Notes: generated by a model from the letters alone, not told the origin. A DNA stretch of 64,000 nt from Halosimplex halophilum (GCF_004698125.1 NZ_ML214298.1:951972-1015971), one strand, 5' to 3'. Numbered from the stretch's first letter, positions 17,978 through 27,272 are shown. Program-made: numbers and translations.

Positions 17978-18238
17978 CTATCGCGCGGTCGCCTCCGGAC
18001 TGACGGTCCAGTAGGCGCCGCGGTGGCGGACGAGGCCCCGGTCTTCGAGGCGAGCGAGGACGACCCCGACGCTCCCGCGGGGGACGCCGGTGCCCTCGCA
18101 GATCTCGGCGGGCGTGAACGCCTCCGCGCGGCGCTCGGTGAGGAAGGCGAGCACGCGGTCGGCGTTCTCCGAACCGGCCGCGGGCGGGCGGAGCTTCCCC
18201 TCGGGCGTCTCCTCGAACTGGTCGATACTGATTGGCAT
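17978..18238 (-). CDS. Small winged-helix DNA-binding protein (MarR-like)
   Basis: 86 aa. After a polar start (MPISIDQFEETPEGKL) the rest is one winged helix: ADRVLAFLTERRAEAFTPAEICEGTGVPRGSVGVVLARLEDRGLVRHRGAYWTV. The A-E-I-C...S-V-G-V-V-L-A-R-L-E segment is a typical recognition helix. It probably regulates transcription of nearby genes. It converges with tfs. Confidence 0.8.
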   Translation of the reverse strand: MPISIDQFEETPEGKLRPPAAGSENADRVLAFLTERRAEAFTPAEICEGTGVPRGSVGVVLARLEDRGLVRHRGAYWTVSPEATAR

Positions 18239-18370
18239 AGGGTCTCTACGCCGGCTGCGAGCATAGCGCTGTCGGCGCCGACGGGATGCGCGCTCGGCGC
18301 CGCCCGGGGCGGCGGCCGACCGGCGCGGTCGTCCCCGAGAATTATGGCGCCCGGCCCGGTAGCGTCGGCC

Positions 18371-18826
18371 ATGAGCGACGGGACGGACGACGCGAGCGAG
18401 GACCCCATGGAGGCGCTCGTCGGGATCGTCGCGGTCGCGACGCTCCCGCTGGCGGCGCTGGCGGCCATCTTTATCGGCGGGGACGCGGCGGCCGTCGTCG
18501 CCATCGTCGGGTGGTTCTTCCTCGTGCCGGTGCTGGGGATCCTCTCGGACCACGTCGACCTGCGCGAGTACCTCGGCGAGCGGGGGGACCGCGACCGGTC
18601 GGTCGGCGGGACTCGCGGCGAGCGCGAGGAGGGGGACGACGCCCTCCAGCGGCTCCGCGAGCGCTACGCCGCCGGCGAGATCGACGACGTGGAGTTCGAG
18701 CGCCGGCTCGAACGCCTGCTGGAGACGGAGGGCGTCGAGGTGCCCGAGGGCGCCGACCTGACCGATTCCGCCGGCGCGGGCGTCGACCTGTCGGCCGACG
18801 CCGAGCGCGAGCGCGAACGGGAGTGA
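18371..18826 (+). CDS. SHOCT-domain membrane protein
   Basis: 151 aa. Two transmembrane segments (residues about 13-35 and 39-58) are followed by a charged linker and a SHOCT motif, DALQRLRERYAAGEIDDVEFERRLERLLE (about 90-118). SHOCT helices often help membrane proteins oligomerise. ATG 18371 begins the usual haloarchaeal MSD-type start. No partner gene is obvious. Confidence 0.82.
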   Translation: MSDGTDDASEDPMEALVGIVAVATLPLAALAAIFIGGDAAAVVAIVGWFFLVPVLGILSDHVDLREYLGERGDRDRSVGGTRGEREEGDDALQRLRERYAAGEIDDVEFERRLERLLETEGVEVPEGADLTDSAGAGVDLSADAERERERE

Positions 18827-18901
18827 ACCGGGTGGAGCGCCCGGCCTCCGCGGGTCGTTAGCGGAGTCGTTTTTCCGATCGATACGCGCTCCCAAACCGT
18901 T

Positions 18902-20794
18902 ATGCGTCGCCTGTCCGTTGGATCGCTGATGAACCGGTCGTCACCGGATCCGATCCGGGCCCTCCACGTCGACGACGACCCCGAGTACGCCGAGTTCGGC
19001 GACGCGGTCGCGGCGGCGAGCGACCGCCTGGCCGTCGAGACGGTGACGGACGCCGAGGCGGCGCTGGAGCGCCTCGGCGACGGCGACGTCGACTGTGTCG
19101 TCTCCGAGTACGACCTGCCGGGTCGGGACGGCCTCGCGCTCCTCGACGCCGTCAGGGACGACCACCCCGACCTCCCGTTCGTCCTGTTCACCGACGAGGG
19201 GAGCGAGGCGGTCGCGAGCGAAGCCATCGCCGCGGGCGTCACCGACTACGTCCGGAAGGACACCGACCCCGACCGCGCGGCCGAGCTGGCCGACCGGGTC
19301 GAGGCGGCCGTCGAGTCTGCCCGGGCCGAGCGGGAACGACGACGCCGCCTGGAGGCGATCGACGCCGCCGAGGAGGGCATCGCCATCATCGAGGCGGACG
19401 GCACGTTCAGCTACGTCAACGAGGAGTACGCGGACCTCTACGGCTACGAGCCCGAGGAGATGGTCGGCGAGTCGTTCGAGATCACGTACCCGGACGGGGC
19501 CCTGGAGACGGTCAGGGCGGACGTCATGCCCGCGGTCGAGGGGACGGGGTTCTGGCGCGGCGAGACGACCGGGCTCCGGGCCGACGGCACCACGTTCGTC
19601 GAGGACCACACGCTCACCAAGACCGAGGGGGAGCGGCTCGTCTGCAGCGTCTTCGACAAGACCGACCGCGGGGGCCACGAGGACGCAATCGAGGGGATCC
19701 ACACCACCGTCCGCGGGCTCATGGAGGCGACGACCGTCGAGGAGGTTGCGGAGACGCTCGTCAGGGCGGTCCGCGACGTGGTCGGCCTGTCCAACAGCGC
19801 GGTCCACCGCTACGACGCGGACGCCGAGGCGCTGGTCCCGGTCGCCTGGACCGACGAGGGCGAGCAGCTACTGGGGGAGATCCCCTCGATCCCGCGCGAC
19901 GAGGGGCTCGCGTGGGAGGTCTTCGAGGCGGGCGAACGGCGGGTGTACGACGACGTGTCGACGGCCCCCGGGCGGTTCGCCGAGGACACGCCGATCCGGA
20001 GCGAGCTGATCCTCCCGCTGGGCGACCACGGCGTCCTCCTGGCCGGCTCGGCCGAGCCCGGCGCGTTCGACCAGGTGGACGTCACGCTGGCCGGGACGCT
20101 CGCGGTCCACGCGACGACGGCGCTGGACGGCATCCGCTCGGAGCGGGAGCTCCGGGCCGAGCGGGAGGCGCTCGAACGGCAGAACGAGCGGCTCGAACGC
20201 CTGGCCGGCATCGTCAGCCACGACCTGCGCAACCCGCTCACCGTCGCGAAGGGCAGGCTCGAACTGGTCGCCGACGAGGCCGACGACGAGCACGTCGCGG
20301 CCATCGAGCGGTCCCACGAGCGGATGGAGGCCCTGATCGGGGACCTGCTGGCGCTCGCCCGGGAGGGCGAACAGGCGACCGACCCCGAGCCCGTCGACCT
20401 CGCCGCCGCGGCGCGGGAGTGCTGGGACCACGTCGAGACGGGCGAGGCGACGCTCGTCGTCGAGACCTCGTCGACGGTCCGGGCCGACCCCGGTCGCCTG
20501 CAGCAGTTGCTCGAAAACTGCGTCCGCAACGCGGTCGAGCACGGCGGCGACGACGTGACGGTCACGGTCGGCGACTGCGAGGGCGGGTTCTCCGTCGCCG
20601 ACGACGGCCCCGGGATCCCCGAGGGCGAGCGCGAGCGGGTGTTCGAGGCCGGCTACTCGAACGCCGACGACGGCACCGGCCTCGGGCTGAACATCGTCGC
20701 GGGCATCGCCGAGTCCCACGGCTGGGACGTGGCGGTCCGCGAGAGCGAGAGCGGCGGCGCGCGCTTCGAGTTCACCGGCGTCGAAACGGTCTGA
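18902..20794 (+). CDS. Receiver-PAS-GAF histidine kinase with Glu at the phospho-Asp position
   Basis: 630 aa, soluble. Order: receiver (about 18-140), PAS (about 147-260, GIAIIEADGTFSYVNEEYADLYGYEPEEMVGES), GAF (about 265-410), HisKA with His440 in VSHDLRNPL, and HATPase (N box near ENCVRNAVEHGGDD, G1 DDGPGIPEGE, G2 GTGLGLNIV). In the receiver the acidic pocket (HVDDD) and Lys (VRKDTD) are present, but the acceptor reads VVSEYDLPG with Glu69 where Asp is expected. The kinase core looks active. Start ATG 18902 fits a leaderless promoter (CGTTTTTCC); ATG 18929 is also possible. Confidence 0.9.
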   Translation: MRRLSVGSLMNRSSPDPIRALHVDDDPEYAEFGDAVAAASDRLAVETVTDAEAALERLGDGDVDCVVSEYDLPGRDGLALLDAVRDDHPDLPFVLFTDEGSEAVASEAIAAGVTDYVRKDTDPDRAAELADRVEAAVESARAERERRRRLEAIDAAEEGIAIIEADGTFSYVNEEYADLYGYEPEEMVGESFEITYPDGALETVRADVMPAVEGTGFWRGETTGLRADGTTFVEDHTLTKTEGERLVCSVFDKTDRGGHEDAIEGIHTTVRGLMEATTVEEVAETLVRAVRDVVGLSNSAVHRYDADAEALVPVAWTDEGEQLLGEIPSIPRDEGLAWEVFEAGERRVYDDVSTAPGRFAEDTPIRSELILPLGDHGVLLAGSAEPGAFDQVDVTLAGTLAVHATTALDGIRSERELRAEREALERQNERLERLAGIVSHDLRNPLTVAKGRLELVADEADDEHVAAIERSHERMEALIGDLLALAREGEQATDPEPVDLAAAARECWDHVETGEATLVVETSSTVRADPGRLQQLLENCVRNAVEHGGDDVTVTVGDCEGGFSVADDGPGIPEGERERVFEAGYSNADDGTGLGLNIVAGIAESHGWDVAVRESESGGARFEFTGVETV

Positions 20795-20870
20795 AGCGGG
20801 TTCGACGCCGGGCACCCGGGAGCGTCCGGAGTATCGGAACGCGACCACTCGGGAGCGACCGCTTCGGCGA

Positions 20871-21734
20871 TCACTCCGCGGCGTCGGCCCCGGCGGCGGA
20901 CCCTCCGGAGCCCTCGTCGGCGAGCCGCCAGACCAGTTCCGCGCCGGCGGCCAGGGCCATCGCCGCGACGCCGGCGAGCACGAACGCGGTGATCACCTCG
21001 TCGGCCAGGAAGACCGGACTCCCGTCGGGCGGTTGCGGCGGGAGGTCGTCCGGCGGCGGGACCACGTCGGTCACGCCGATCGATTCCGGGCGGACGTAGG
21101 TCCACGGCGGGACCGCGAGCAGGGCCGCGGCGAGGAACCAGACGGCGTGGGCGCGCAGCCAGCCCAGCGGCGCGCGGACGACCAGCAGGTACGCGCCGAG
21201 CGCGAGCGCGAACGGGACGAGCGTGACCAGCGGCCAGTAGCCCAGCGCCGTCGCGGCCGCGAACCCCGCGAACACCGAGACGCCGCCGACGGTCGCCAGG
21301 CGACCCGGGATGTCCTCGCGGTCGTGGGACGCCCGTTCGAACAGCCCGCCGGTGCCGCTCGCGACGAGGAAGCCCCCGGCGACCAGCGGGGGCCAGGCCC
21401 AGAAGGAGACCGGGACGACGAAGGCCCACCCGGCGAGCGCGCCCATCGCGCACAGGTGAGCGCCGACGAGCGCGCGCGAGCGGGCCCTGCCGGACCACCA
21501 GAGCAGGGTAACGCCGAGCGAAAGGGGGATCGAGAGGAGATAGGCGCTCCACTGGACGAGCGTCGGACAGTCCGCGGCCGCGCAGTAGATCGACGGTGCC
21601 CAGAGAACGGACGGGCCGGCGGCTCGGGCGTAGAGAAGCGGCGCGAGCACGCCGAGGGTCACGAGTACGAGCCCCCACCCGACCCGGCGGCCGTGGTCCG
21701 GGTCACTCGGACGATACACCGGCGGGGAGGCCAT
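20871..21734 (-). CDS. Multi-pass membrane protein, function unknown
   Basis: 287 aa with about seven or eight hydrophobic segments, starting at residues 18-37 (VGWGLVLVTLGVLAPLLYA). A short loop near residue 51 contains a Cys pair (YCAAADC) that would face outside. A proline-rich loop (VVPPPDDLPPQPPDGSP) precedes the last helix, and the tail is Gly/Ala/Asp-rich. I do not recognise a family. It follows the ZIP transporter on the same strand with a 90-bp gap. Confidence 0.72.
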   Translation of the reverse strand: MASPPVYRPSDPDHGRRVGWGLVLVTLGVLAPLLYARAAGPSVLWAPSIYCAAADCPTLVQWSAYLLSIPLSLGVTLLWWSGRARSRALVGAHLCAMGALAGWAFVVPVSFWAWPPLVAGGFLVASGTGGLFERASHDREDIPGRLATVGGVSVFAGFAAATALGYWPLVTLVPFALALGAYLLVVRAPLGWLRAHAVWFLAAALLAVPPWTYVRPESIGVTDVVPPPDDLPPQPPDGSPVFLADEVITAFVLAGVAAMALAAGAELVWRLADEGSGGSAAGADAAE

Positions 21735-21824
21735 ACGGCGCGCTTGCGGCGGCGACAGTAAAGGTCTGGTGGCGAGAGCGCACGCGGACCGCCGAGCGGC
21801 CGGAAGTACGACGAGGGCCGGAAC

Positions 21825-22700
21825 TTACGGCGCGACCGCGACCCAGGCGACCACGACGGCCGCCGCGCCGACGACGGTGCTCCCGACCGCGTGGAACCGT
21901 AACCGATCCAGTAGTTCGTGGGACTCCTCGCTGAGCGAGCACACTTCGTCGATCTCCGAGCCGGCGTCGCAGTGGGGGAGGAAGTCCATCGCGACGTGGA
22001 GGAAGATGCCCGCGGCGAAGCCGAAGACGACGGCGTTGAGGACCGGAATCTCGGGGACGGGGAGCGCGGCCGTCGGGATGGCGGTGATGCCGACCCCGGC
22101 GGCCGGCAGCAGGAGCGCCGAGACGGGCTTGCCAGCCCGCTGCATCCGGCGGGCGGCGGCGTAGCCGGCGGGGCCCTTGTGCGAGACGATGGCGAGGCCG
22201 AGCAGCAGGCCGAGCGTCGGCATCGAGCCGTAGACGAGGCCGATGATCAGCCCCGCCGAGAGCGCGTGGGCGGTGATCTGGGCGGTCGTCACGTCCATCG
22301 GCCAGTCGTAGTGCGAGAGCCGGTGGCCGACGACGTGACCGCTGTAGCCGACGACGATCCCCGCGGCGATGCCGATCCCGCCGATCTGGGGCGCGCCGGC
22401 CGAGCCGCCGATGCCGATGGCCTGGGGGACCAGGAACATCGCCGCGCTGGTCACCATCGCGCCGCTGGCGAGCCCGTAGCCCCAGACGAGCCGCTGGGGG
22501 TCGGTCTCGGTCGCCCGCGCCCCGAGGTACGTCCCCGCGGCCATCGCCGTGAACGCGACCCACCCGACGACCAGTACCTTCCACGTGTCGGCCAGGCCCG
22601 CCACGACCGACAGCCCGATCAGGACCGCGACGCCAGCGCCCCCGACCAGCGAGAGCCGCCCGGCGCCGTTATTAACCTCAGAAGTCTCGTTAATACCCAT
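21825..22700 (-). CDS. ZIP-family divalent metal transporter
   Basis: 291 aa, eight predicted helices. The two metal-binding helices carry ITAHALSAGLIIGLVYG (TM4) and GIFLHVAMDFLPHCD (TM5), corresponding to the HNxxDG and HExxH-like motifs of ZIP proteins, although the usual Glu of TM5 is replaced (HVAMD). An ILNAVVFGFAAG segment lies between. It would import zinc or a similar cation. A TTATTAA element about 28 nt before the ATG suggests a leaderless transcript; several GTTAATA/GTTATTAA copies lie around the start. Confidence 0.82.
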   Translation of the reverse strand: MGINETSEVNNGAGRLSLVGGAGVAVLIGLSVVAGLADTWKVLVVGWVAFTAMAAGTYLGARATETDPQRLVWGYGLASGAMVTSAAMFLVPQAIGIGGSAGAPQIGGIGIAAGIVVGYSGHVVGHRLSHYDWPMDVTTAQITAHALSAGLIIGLVYGSMPTLGLLLGLAIVSHKGPAGYAAARRMQRAGKPVSALLLPAAGVGITAIPTAALPVPEIPVLNAVVFGFAAGIFLHVAMDFLPHCDAGSEIDEVCSLSEESHELLDRLRFHAVGSTVVGAAAVVVAWVAVAP

Positions 22701-22721
22701 TATTTACCAAAACGGACACTG

Positions 22722-22734
22722 TTGTTAATAAGGC
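22722..22734 (-). promoter_or_regulatory. TATA-like box for the ZIP transporter
   Basis: The minus strand reads CCTTATTAACAAC, with TTATTAA centred about 28 nt upstream of the start codon at 22700, as expected for a leaderless haloarchaeal gene. Related GTTAATA/GTTATTAAC strings at 22668-22676 and 22689-22695 could be part of a regulator site, but they do not form one clean palindrome. Confidence 0.45.
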
Positions 22735-22812
22735 TGTCGCTCGGGTGGCCGGCCGGCGACCGCAACGGGTTGGGCACCCCCTTTTTCAGTGGCGGGCGCC
22801 GATGGACGGGTA

Positions 22813-24366
22813 ATGGCAGGGCTCTCGGGACGCGCGGACGGCGAGTCGGTGACGGTCGTCGGCGGCGGCGTCGGCGGCCTCTCGGCGGCGGCCTATCTCG
22901 CGGACGCCGGCGCCGACGTGACGCTCGTGGAGAAGAACGACCAGCTCGGCGGCCGGGCCAGCCGCCTCGAAGCGGACGGCTTCCGCTTCGACATGGGGCC
23001 CTCGTGGTACCTCATGCCCGACGTGTTCGAGCGGTTCTTCGGCCACTTCGGGAAGACCCCGGGCGACTACTACGACCTCGAACGGCTCGACCCGCACTAC
23101 CGGATCTTCTTCAAAAATGAGGGGCCCGCAGCGGGCGACGGCGAGCGGGTCGACGTCGCCGCCGACCGCGCCGAGAACCGCGAGCTGTTCGAGTCCATCG
23201 AGCCCGGCGCCGGCGAGGCGTTCGACGAGTACCTCGCGACCAGCGAACGGCACTACGAGACGGCGATGGAGAAGTTCGTCTATCAGGATCGGTCCTCACT
23301 CCGGGACTGGGTGGACCTGGACGTGATGCGCGCGGCGCCCATCGGGGTCAAGCTCATGCGATCGATGCAGAGCCACGTCGACGACTACTTCGAGAACCCC
23401 AAGCTCCAGCAGATCATGCAGTACACGCTGGTTTTCCTCGGGGGATCGCCCCGAAACACGCCGGCGCTGTACAACATGATGAGCCACGTCGACTTCAACA
23501 TGGGCGTGTACTACCCCGTCGCGAACGAGGCCGACGATGACGGGAACCACCCCGGCGGCATCGGCGTCGTGGTCGACGCGTTCGTCGACCTCTGCCGCGA
23601 ACTCGGGGTGAGCTTCGAGACGGGCGTCGAGGTCGAGGAGATCACCCGCCGCAAGCGGGGCTTCCTCGTGGTCGACGAGACGGGGGCCGAACGGCGGCCG
23701 GACCGGGTGGTCGTCAACGCCGACTACGCCCACGCCGAGCAGGAGCTGCTCCCCGAGCACGAGCGGCAGTACGACGCCGACTACTGGGACGACCGCACGT
23801 ACGCGCCCTCGGCGTACCTCCTCTATCTCGGCGTCGAGGGCGACGTGCCCGAGCTGGCCCACCACACGCTCGTCCTCCCGGACGACTGGGACCTCCACTT
23901 CGAGACGATCTTCGACGAGCCCGCGTGGCCGGACGAACCGGCCTACTACCTCTGCGTGCCATCGAAGACCGACGACACCGTGGCGCCGGAGGGCCACAGC
24001 AACCTCTTCGTCCTCGTCCCCATCGCGCCCGGCCTCGACGACACGCCCGCCCAGCGCGAGCGCTTCCGGGAGCAGATCCTCGACGACGTGGCCGAACACG
24101 CCGACACCGACCTCCGGGACCGCATCGTCTTCGAGGAGGAGTTCTGCGTCTCCGAGTTCGTCGACCGCTACAACGCGACGGAGGGGACGGCGCTGGGGCT
24201 GGCCCACACGCTCCGCCAGACCGCTCTCCTCCGGCCGCCGAACCGCTCGGAGGCGGTCGACGGGCTCTACTTCACGGGGTCGTTCACGACCCCCGGTATC
24301 GGCGTGCCGATGTGTCTGATCAGCGGCCAGCACACCGCACAGGCGCTGGTCGACGACGCCAACTAA
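22813..24366 (+). CDS. crtD: Carotenoid 3,4-desaturase (bacterioruberin pathway)
   Basis: 517 aa, phytoene-desaturase superfamily. The FAD-binding start VTVVGGGVGGLSAAAYLADAGADVTLVEKNDQLGGRAS and the C-terminal GLYFTGSFTTPGIGVPMCLISGQ are diagnostic. In Haloarcula japonica, CrtD desaturates the 3,4 bond after lyeJ acts, on the way to bacterioruberin. It heads crtD-lyeJ-cruF, the known order, with 15 bp before lyeJ. Start 22813 was chosen over an upstream in-frame codon because a TATA-like CTTTTTCA lies about 30 nt before it. Confidence 0.93.
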   Translation: MAGLSGRADGESVTVVGGGVGGLSAAAYLADAGADVTLVEKNDQLGGRASRLEADGFRFDMGPSWYLMPDVFERFFGHFGKTPGDYYDLERLDPHYRIFFKNEGPAAGDGERVDVAADRAENRELFESIEPGAGEAFDEYLATSERHYETAMEKFVYQDRSSLRDWVDLDVMRAAPIGVKLMRSMQSHVDDYFENPKLQQIMQYTLVFLGGSPRNTPALYNMMSHVDFNMGVYYPVANEADDDGNHPGGIGVVVDAFVDLCRELGVSFETGVEVEEITRRKRGFLVVDETGAERRPDRVVVNADYAHAEQELLPEHERQYDADYWDDRTYAPSAYLLYLGVEGDVPELAHHTLVLPDDWDLHFETIFDEPAWPDEPAYYLCVPSKTDDTVAPEGHSNLFVLVPIAPGLDDTPAQRERFREQILDDVAEHADTDLRDRIVFEEEFCVSEFVDRYNATEGTALGLAHTLRQTALLRPPNRSEAVDGLYFTGSFTTPGIGVPMCLISGQHTAQALVDDAN

Positions 24367-24381
24367 GCCCCTCCGAGTAGT

Positions 24382-25275
24382 ATGTCCGACGACGCGATGG
24401 CCTCGCTGACCGCACGCCTCGGCGCGCTCGCGCCCCCGGACACCACCGTCGGGTACCTCCTGCGGCTCTCCCGGCCGCGGTTCTGGCTGTACCTCGCGGG
24501 CCCGGCGATGGTCGGGACCGTCTTCGCCGCGCGGTCGACCGCCGAGCTGTTCACACCCCTGACGGTCGCGCTGGCCGCGTACTTCCTGCTCCCCGCGAAC
24601 GTCTTCCTCTACGGCGTCAACGACGTGTTCGACGCCGACATCGACGAGGAGAACCCCAAGAAGGAGGACAAGGAGGTGCGCTACCGCGGGAGCCGCGCCG
24701 TCGTCGCCGCGGTCCTCGCCAGCGGCGTCCTGGGCATCGCGATACTGCCGGTCCTGCCGACCGAGGCCGTCTTCGCGATGCTGGCCTTCCTCGCCCTGGC
24801 GGTCCAGTACAGCGCCCCGCCGTTCCGGTTCAAGACCACGCCGCTCCTCGACTCGCTGTCGAACGGGCTGTACGTCCTGCCGGGCGTGGTCGCCTACGCG
24901 ACCGTCGCCGGTGCGTTCCCGCCGACCGCCGCCGTCGCCGGCGCGTGGCTGTGGACGATGGCGATGCACACCTTCTCGGCCATCCCCGACATCGAACCGG
25001 ACCGCGCCGCGGGCATCGAGACGACCGCGACCCTCCTCGGCGAGAAAGTCACCTACGGCTACTGCGCGGTCGTCTGGGCGGCCGCCGCGGCGGTCTTCTG
25101 GCGGGTCCACCCCTACTGGGGCGGCCTGCTCGCCGTCTACCCCGCCTTCACCGCCGCGGTCGCGCTGTCGGACGTGTCGGTCGACCGCGCCTACTGGTGG
25201 TTCCCGCTTCTCAACACCGCCGTCGGGACGGCCCTGACGATGGGCGGCCTCTGGGTGATGCTCTATGGCGCCTGA
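24382..25275 (+). CDS. lyeJ: Lycopene elongase / 1,2-hydratase (UbiA prenyltransferase)
   Basis: 297 aa, about eight membrane segments. The first Asp-rich prenyl-diphosphate motif is NDVFDADIDEENPKK (N80, D81, D84, D86, D88) and the second is DIEPDRAAGIETTAT (near 208). LyeJ adds C5 units to both ends of lycopene and hydrates them, the committed step of C50 carotenoids. It lies between crtD and cruF and its end overlaps cruF by 11 bp. Confidence 0.94.
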   Translation: MSDDAMASLTARLGALAPPDTTVGYLLRLSRPRFWLYLAGPAMVGTVFAARSTAELFTPLTVALAAYFLLPANVFLYGVNDVFDADIDEENPKKEDKEVRYRGSRAVVAAVLASGVLGIAILPVLPTEAVFAMLAFLALAVQYSAPPFRFKTTPLLDSLSNGLYVLPGVVAYATVAGAFPPTAAVAGAWLWTMAMHTFSAIPDIEPDRAAGIETTATLLGEKVTYGYCAVVWAAAAAVFWRVHPYWGGLLAVYPAFTAAVALSDVSVDRAYWWFPLLNTAVGTALTMGGLWVMLYGA

Positions 25276-26188
25276 CTGGGTCGAGCGGGCGGGACTGCCC
25301 GCGAGCGGCGCGCTCGACCGCGACCGCGTCGAGGCCCGCCTCGACGGCCTCGTCCGCCGGAACCGGTTCACCATCGCCGTCGTCTTCCCCGTCACCGGTG
25401 CTGTCCTCCTGCTCGCCAGCGCGCTCGGCTGGTTCGCGCCCGCGGTCGGGGCGCTCCCGCCGGCGATGGCGACCCGACTCGCGTGGCTCCCGGATGCGCT
25501 CGCGTTCAACCCCTGGCTCGTCCTCGTCGGCGTCGTCGTGATGCGCCTGCCGCTCGCGGCCGGCGTCGCGCCGCTGGTCGACCGCCGGGCGACCGCGGCC
25601 CTGCTCGCACTGGCGGCCTACGCCTACGGGATCGAGTTCGTCGGGGTCTCGACGGGCTGGCCCTACGGCGCCTTCGAGTACGGGGTCGCCCTCGGGCCGA
25701 TGCTCGGCGGCGTCCCGCTCGCGCTGCCCGTCTTCTTCTTCCCGCTCGTCCTGAACAGCTACCTGCTCTGCCTGCTCCTGCTGGGCGACCTGGCCCGCTC
25801 GCCGTGGGTCAGGCTCCCGGTCGTCGTCGCGACCGTGGTGGGAATCGACCTCGTGCTCGACCCGGGCGCCGTCGCGCTGGGCTTCTGGACCTACGACGGC
25901 GGCGGCGCCTTCTACGGCGTCCCCTGGAGCAACTACGCCGGCTGGGTGCTCTCCGCGGCCGTCGCCGTGGCGGCCTTCGACTGGGGACTGGACCGGGAGG
26001 CGCTGCTCGCGCGGCTGGACGCCTGTCCGTTCATGCTCGACGACATGGTGAGCTTCGTCATCCTCTGGGGCGGGGTCAATGCCGCGTTCGGCAACTGGCT
26101 CCCGGTCGCGCTCGCGGGGCTGTTCGGGCTCGGGCTCGCTGTCACCGACCGCTTCGACGTGCCGACGCGGCCGCGGTGGGCGGAGTAG
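25265..26188 (+). CDS. cruF: Bisanhydrobacterioruberin hydratase CruF
   Basis: 307 aa with seven or eight hydrophobic segments. CruF family features include YGIEFVGVSTGWPYGAFEYG, FFFPLVLNSYLLCLL and the acidic-aromatic LDPGAVALGFWTYDGGGAFYGVPWSNYAGW. It adds water across the terminal double bonds to finish bacterioruberin, the red C50 pigment that protects membranes. The ATG lies inside the end of lyeJ, so translation is coupled. Confidence 0.94.
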   Translation: MAPDWVERAGLPASGALDRDRVEARLDGLVRRNRFTIAVVFPVTGAVLLLASALGWFAPAVGALPPAMATRLAWLPDALAFNPWLVLVGVVVMRLPLAAGVAPLVDRRATAALLALAAYAYGIEFVGVSTGWPYGAFEYGVALGPMLGGVPLALPVFFFPLVLNSYLLCLLLLGDLARSPWVRLPVVVATVVGIDLVLDPGAVALGFWTYDGGGAFYGVPWSNYAGWVLSAAVAVAAFDWGLDREALLARLDACPFMLDDMVSFVILWGGVNAAFGNWLPVALAGLFGLGLAVTDRFDVPTRPRWAE

Positions 26189-26845
26189 TCAGCCGCAGAT
26201 GTCGTGCAGGCGGTCGAGGGAGTCGATGTCCCAGGTGGGCCAGACGTTCAGGTCCCAGTCGCTGCGGTGGGGCCGGCGGATGAACGCCGAGTCGATGCCG
26301 GCGTTGTGGGCCGCCTCGATGTCCGACTCGTTGTCGCCGACGTACAGCGCCGAGTCGGCGTCCAGGTCGGCGAGCGCACGCTCGATGTAGTGGGGGTTGG
26401 GCTTCCGCAGCGTGAGGCTCTCGACGGTCGCCTCGCGGCCGTAGGCGGTGTCGAAGTGGCCGCCGAGGTCGAAGTGGTCGAGGAGGAAGTCCACGGTCTC
26501 CTGCTGGTTCGAACTGACGATCCCCGTCGCTACGTCCAGGTCCGCCAGCGTGTCGATATCCCCGTAGGGCGTCTTCCGTCCGGCGCGCGCCTCGTCCTGC
26601 TGTGCGCCCGAGACCGTGCCGTCCCGGATGCGCCAGAACTCCGCGGGCTCGAAGCCGTAGGTATCGCAGACCGCGTTCACCTGTTGGGGGGTCGCTCCGA
26701 TCGTCATGTCCTCGACGTGGTCGGGGTCCGGGTCGGACACACCGAGCTGCGCGAACGTCTCCCCGGTCGCCTCCCGGAGGACGTCGAACCGCGTTCTGCC
26801 GACGAGGACACCGTCGTTGTCGAACACGACGGTATCGTAGGTCAT
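26189..26845 (-). CDS. HAD-superfamily hydrolase (phosphatase-like)
   Basis: 218 aa. The HAD motifs are present: motif I VVFDNDGVLV (the nucleophile is Asp9; the usual DxD reads DND), motif II GIVSSNQQETVDF, motif III Lys in RKPNPHYIERAL, and motif IV YVGDNESDIEAAHNAG. The cap domain lies between motifs I and II. It probably removes phosphate from a small sugar or nucleotide; the substrate is unknown. It converges with cruF with no gap. Confidence 0.9.
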   Translation of the reverse strand: MTYDTVVFDNDGVLVGRTRFDVLREATGETFAQLGVSDPDPDHVEDMTIGATPQQVNAVCDTYGFEPAEFWRIRDGTVSGAQQDEARAGRKTPYGDIDTLADLDVATGIVSSNQQETVDFLLDHFDLGGHFDTAYGREATVESLTLRKPNPHYIERALADLDADSALYVGDNESDIEAAHNAGIDSAFIRRPHRSDWDLNVWPTWDIDSLDRLHDICG

Positions 26846-26937
26846 AGCACCACTGCGTCGCCGACCGTGAAAGGGCTTCCGACCGTCGGATAGCCGGCGT
26901 CCGCCACGTCCGCGCCGCCGCACCCGACCGCCCGCCG

Positions 26938-26949
26938 GCGATATATCGC
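26938..26949. promoter_or_regulatory. Palindromic TATA element
   Basis: GCGATATATCGC is a perfect 12-bp palindrome with ATATAT at its centre (26941-26946). It can serve as the TATA box for the zinc-finger gene, giving a transcript start near 26970 and a leader of about 30 nt. Confidence 0.5.
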
Positions 26950-26999
26950 GGCAGCGGCAGACCTTTGTGATAGTGTCTCATGGGTGTGATCGTATCGCA

Positions 27000-27272
27000 A
27001 TGCAAGCGTGCCAGAACTGTCAGACGGTCATCGACGAGTACACCCTGGACAAACAACTCGAACCGCTGCGCGAGCTGACAGTCGACGACTTCAACCTCTG
27101 TAGCGACTGCGTGACGGTCGCCGACGGCGCGTGCGTGGAGTGCGGCGGCGCGGTCTACGTCCCCCGGAGCGCGGACGCCAGGCCGGACTTCTGCCCGGCG
27201 TGTCGCTCCGACCGCATCGAGCGGACCGGCCGGGACCCCGGCTGGCACCGCGGATCGCCCTCGACGACCTGA
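27000..27272 (+). CDS. Small four-CxxC zinc-finger protein
   Basis: 90 aa with four cysteine pairs: CQNC (near 5-8), CSDC, CVEC and CPAC. This pattern fits two zinc-binding sites. The family of tiny zinc-finger proteins in haloarchaea is large and mostly uncharacterised; many act as regulators. ATG 27000 was chosen because the first CxxC follows at once; GTG 26967 in the same frame is a longer alternative. Confidence 0.75.
   Translation: MQACQNCQTVIDEYTLDKQLEPLRELTVDDFNLCSDCVTVADGACVECGGAVYVPRSADARPDFCPACRSDRIERTGRDPGWHRGSPSTT

Noticed and set aside
22668-22734. GTTAATA/GTTATTAAC strings as a zinc-regulator operator
   Set aside because: They do not form one consistent palindrome, and one copy overlaps the TATA box. 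They are explained well enough by promoter AT content.
23296-25509. Long open frame on the minus strand opposite crtD and lyeJ
   Set aside because: It overlaps two well-supported carotenoid genes and has the low-complexity composition of an antisense frame.
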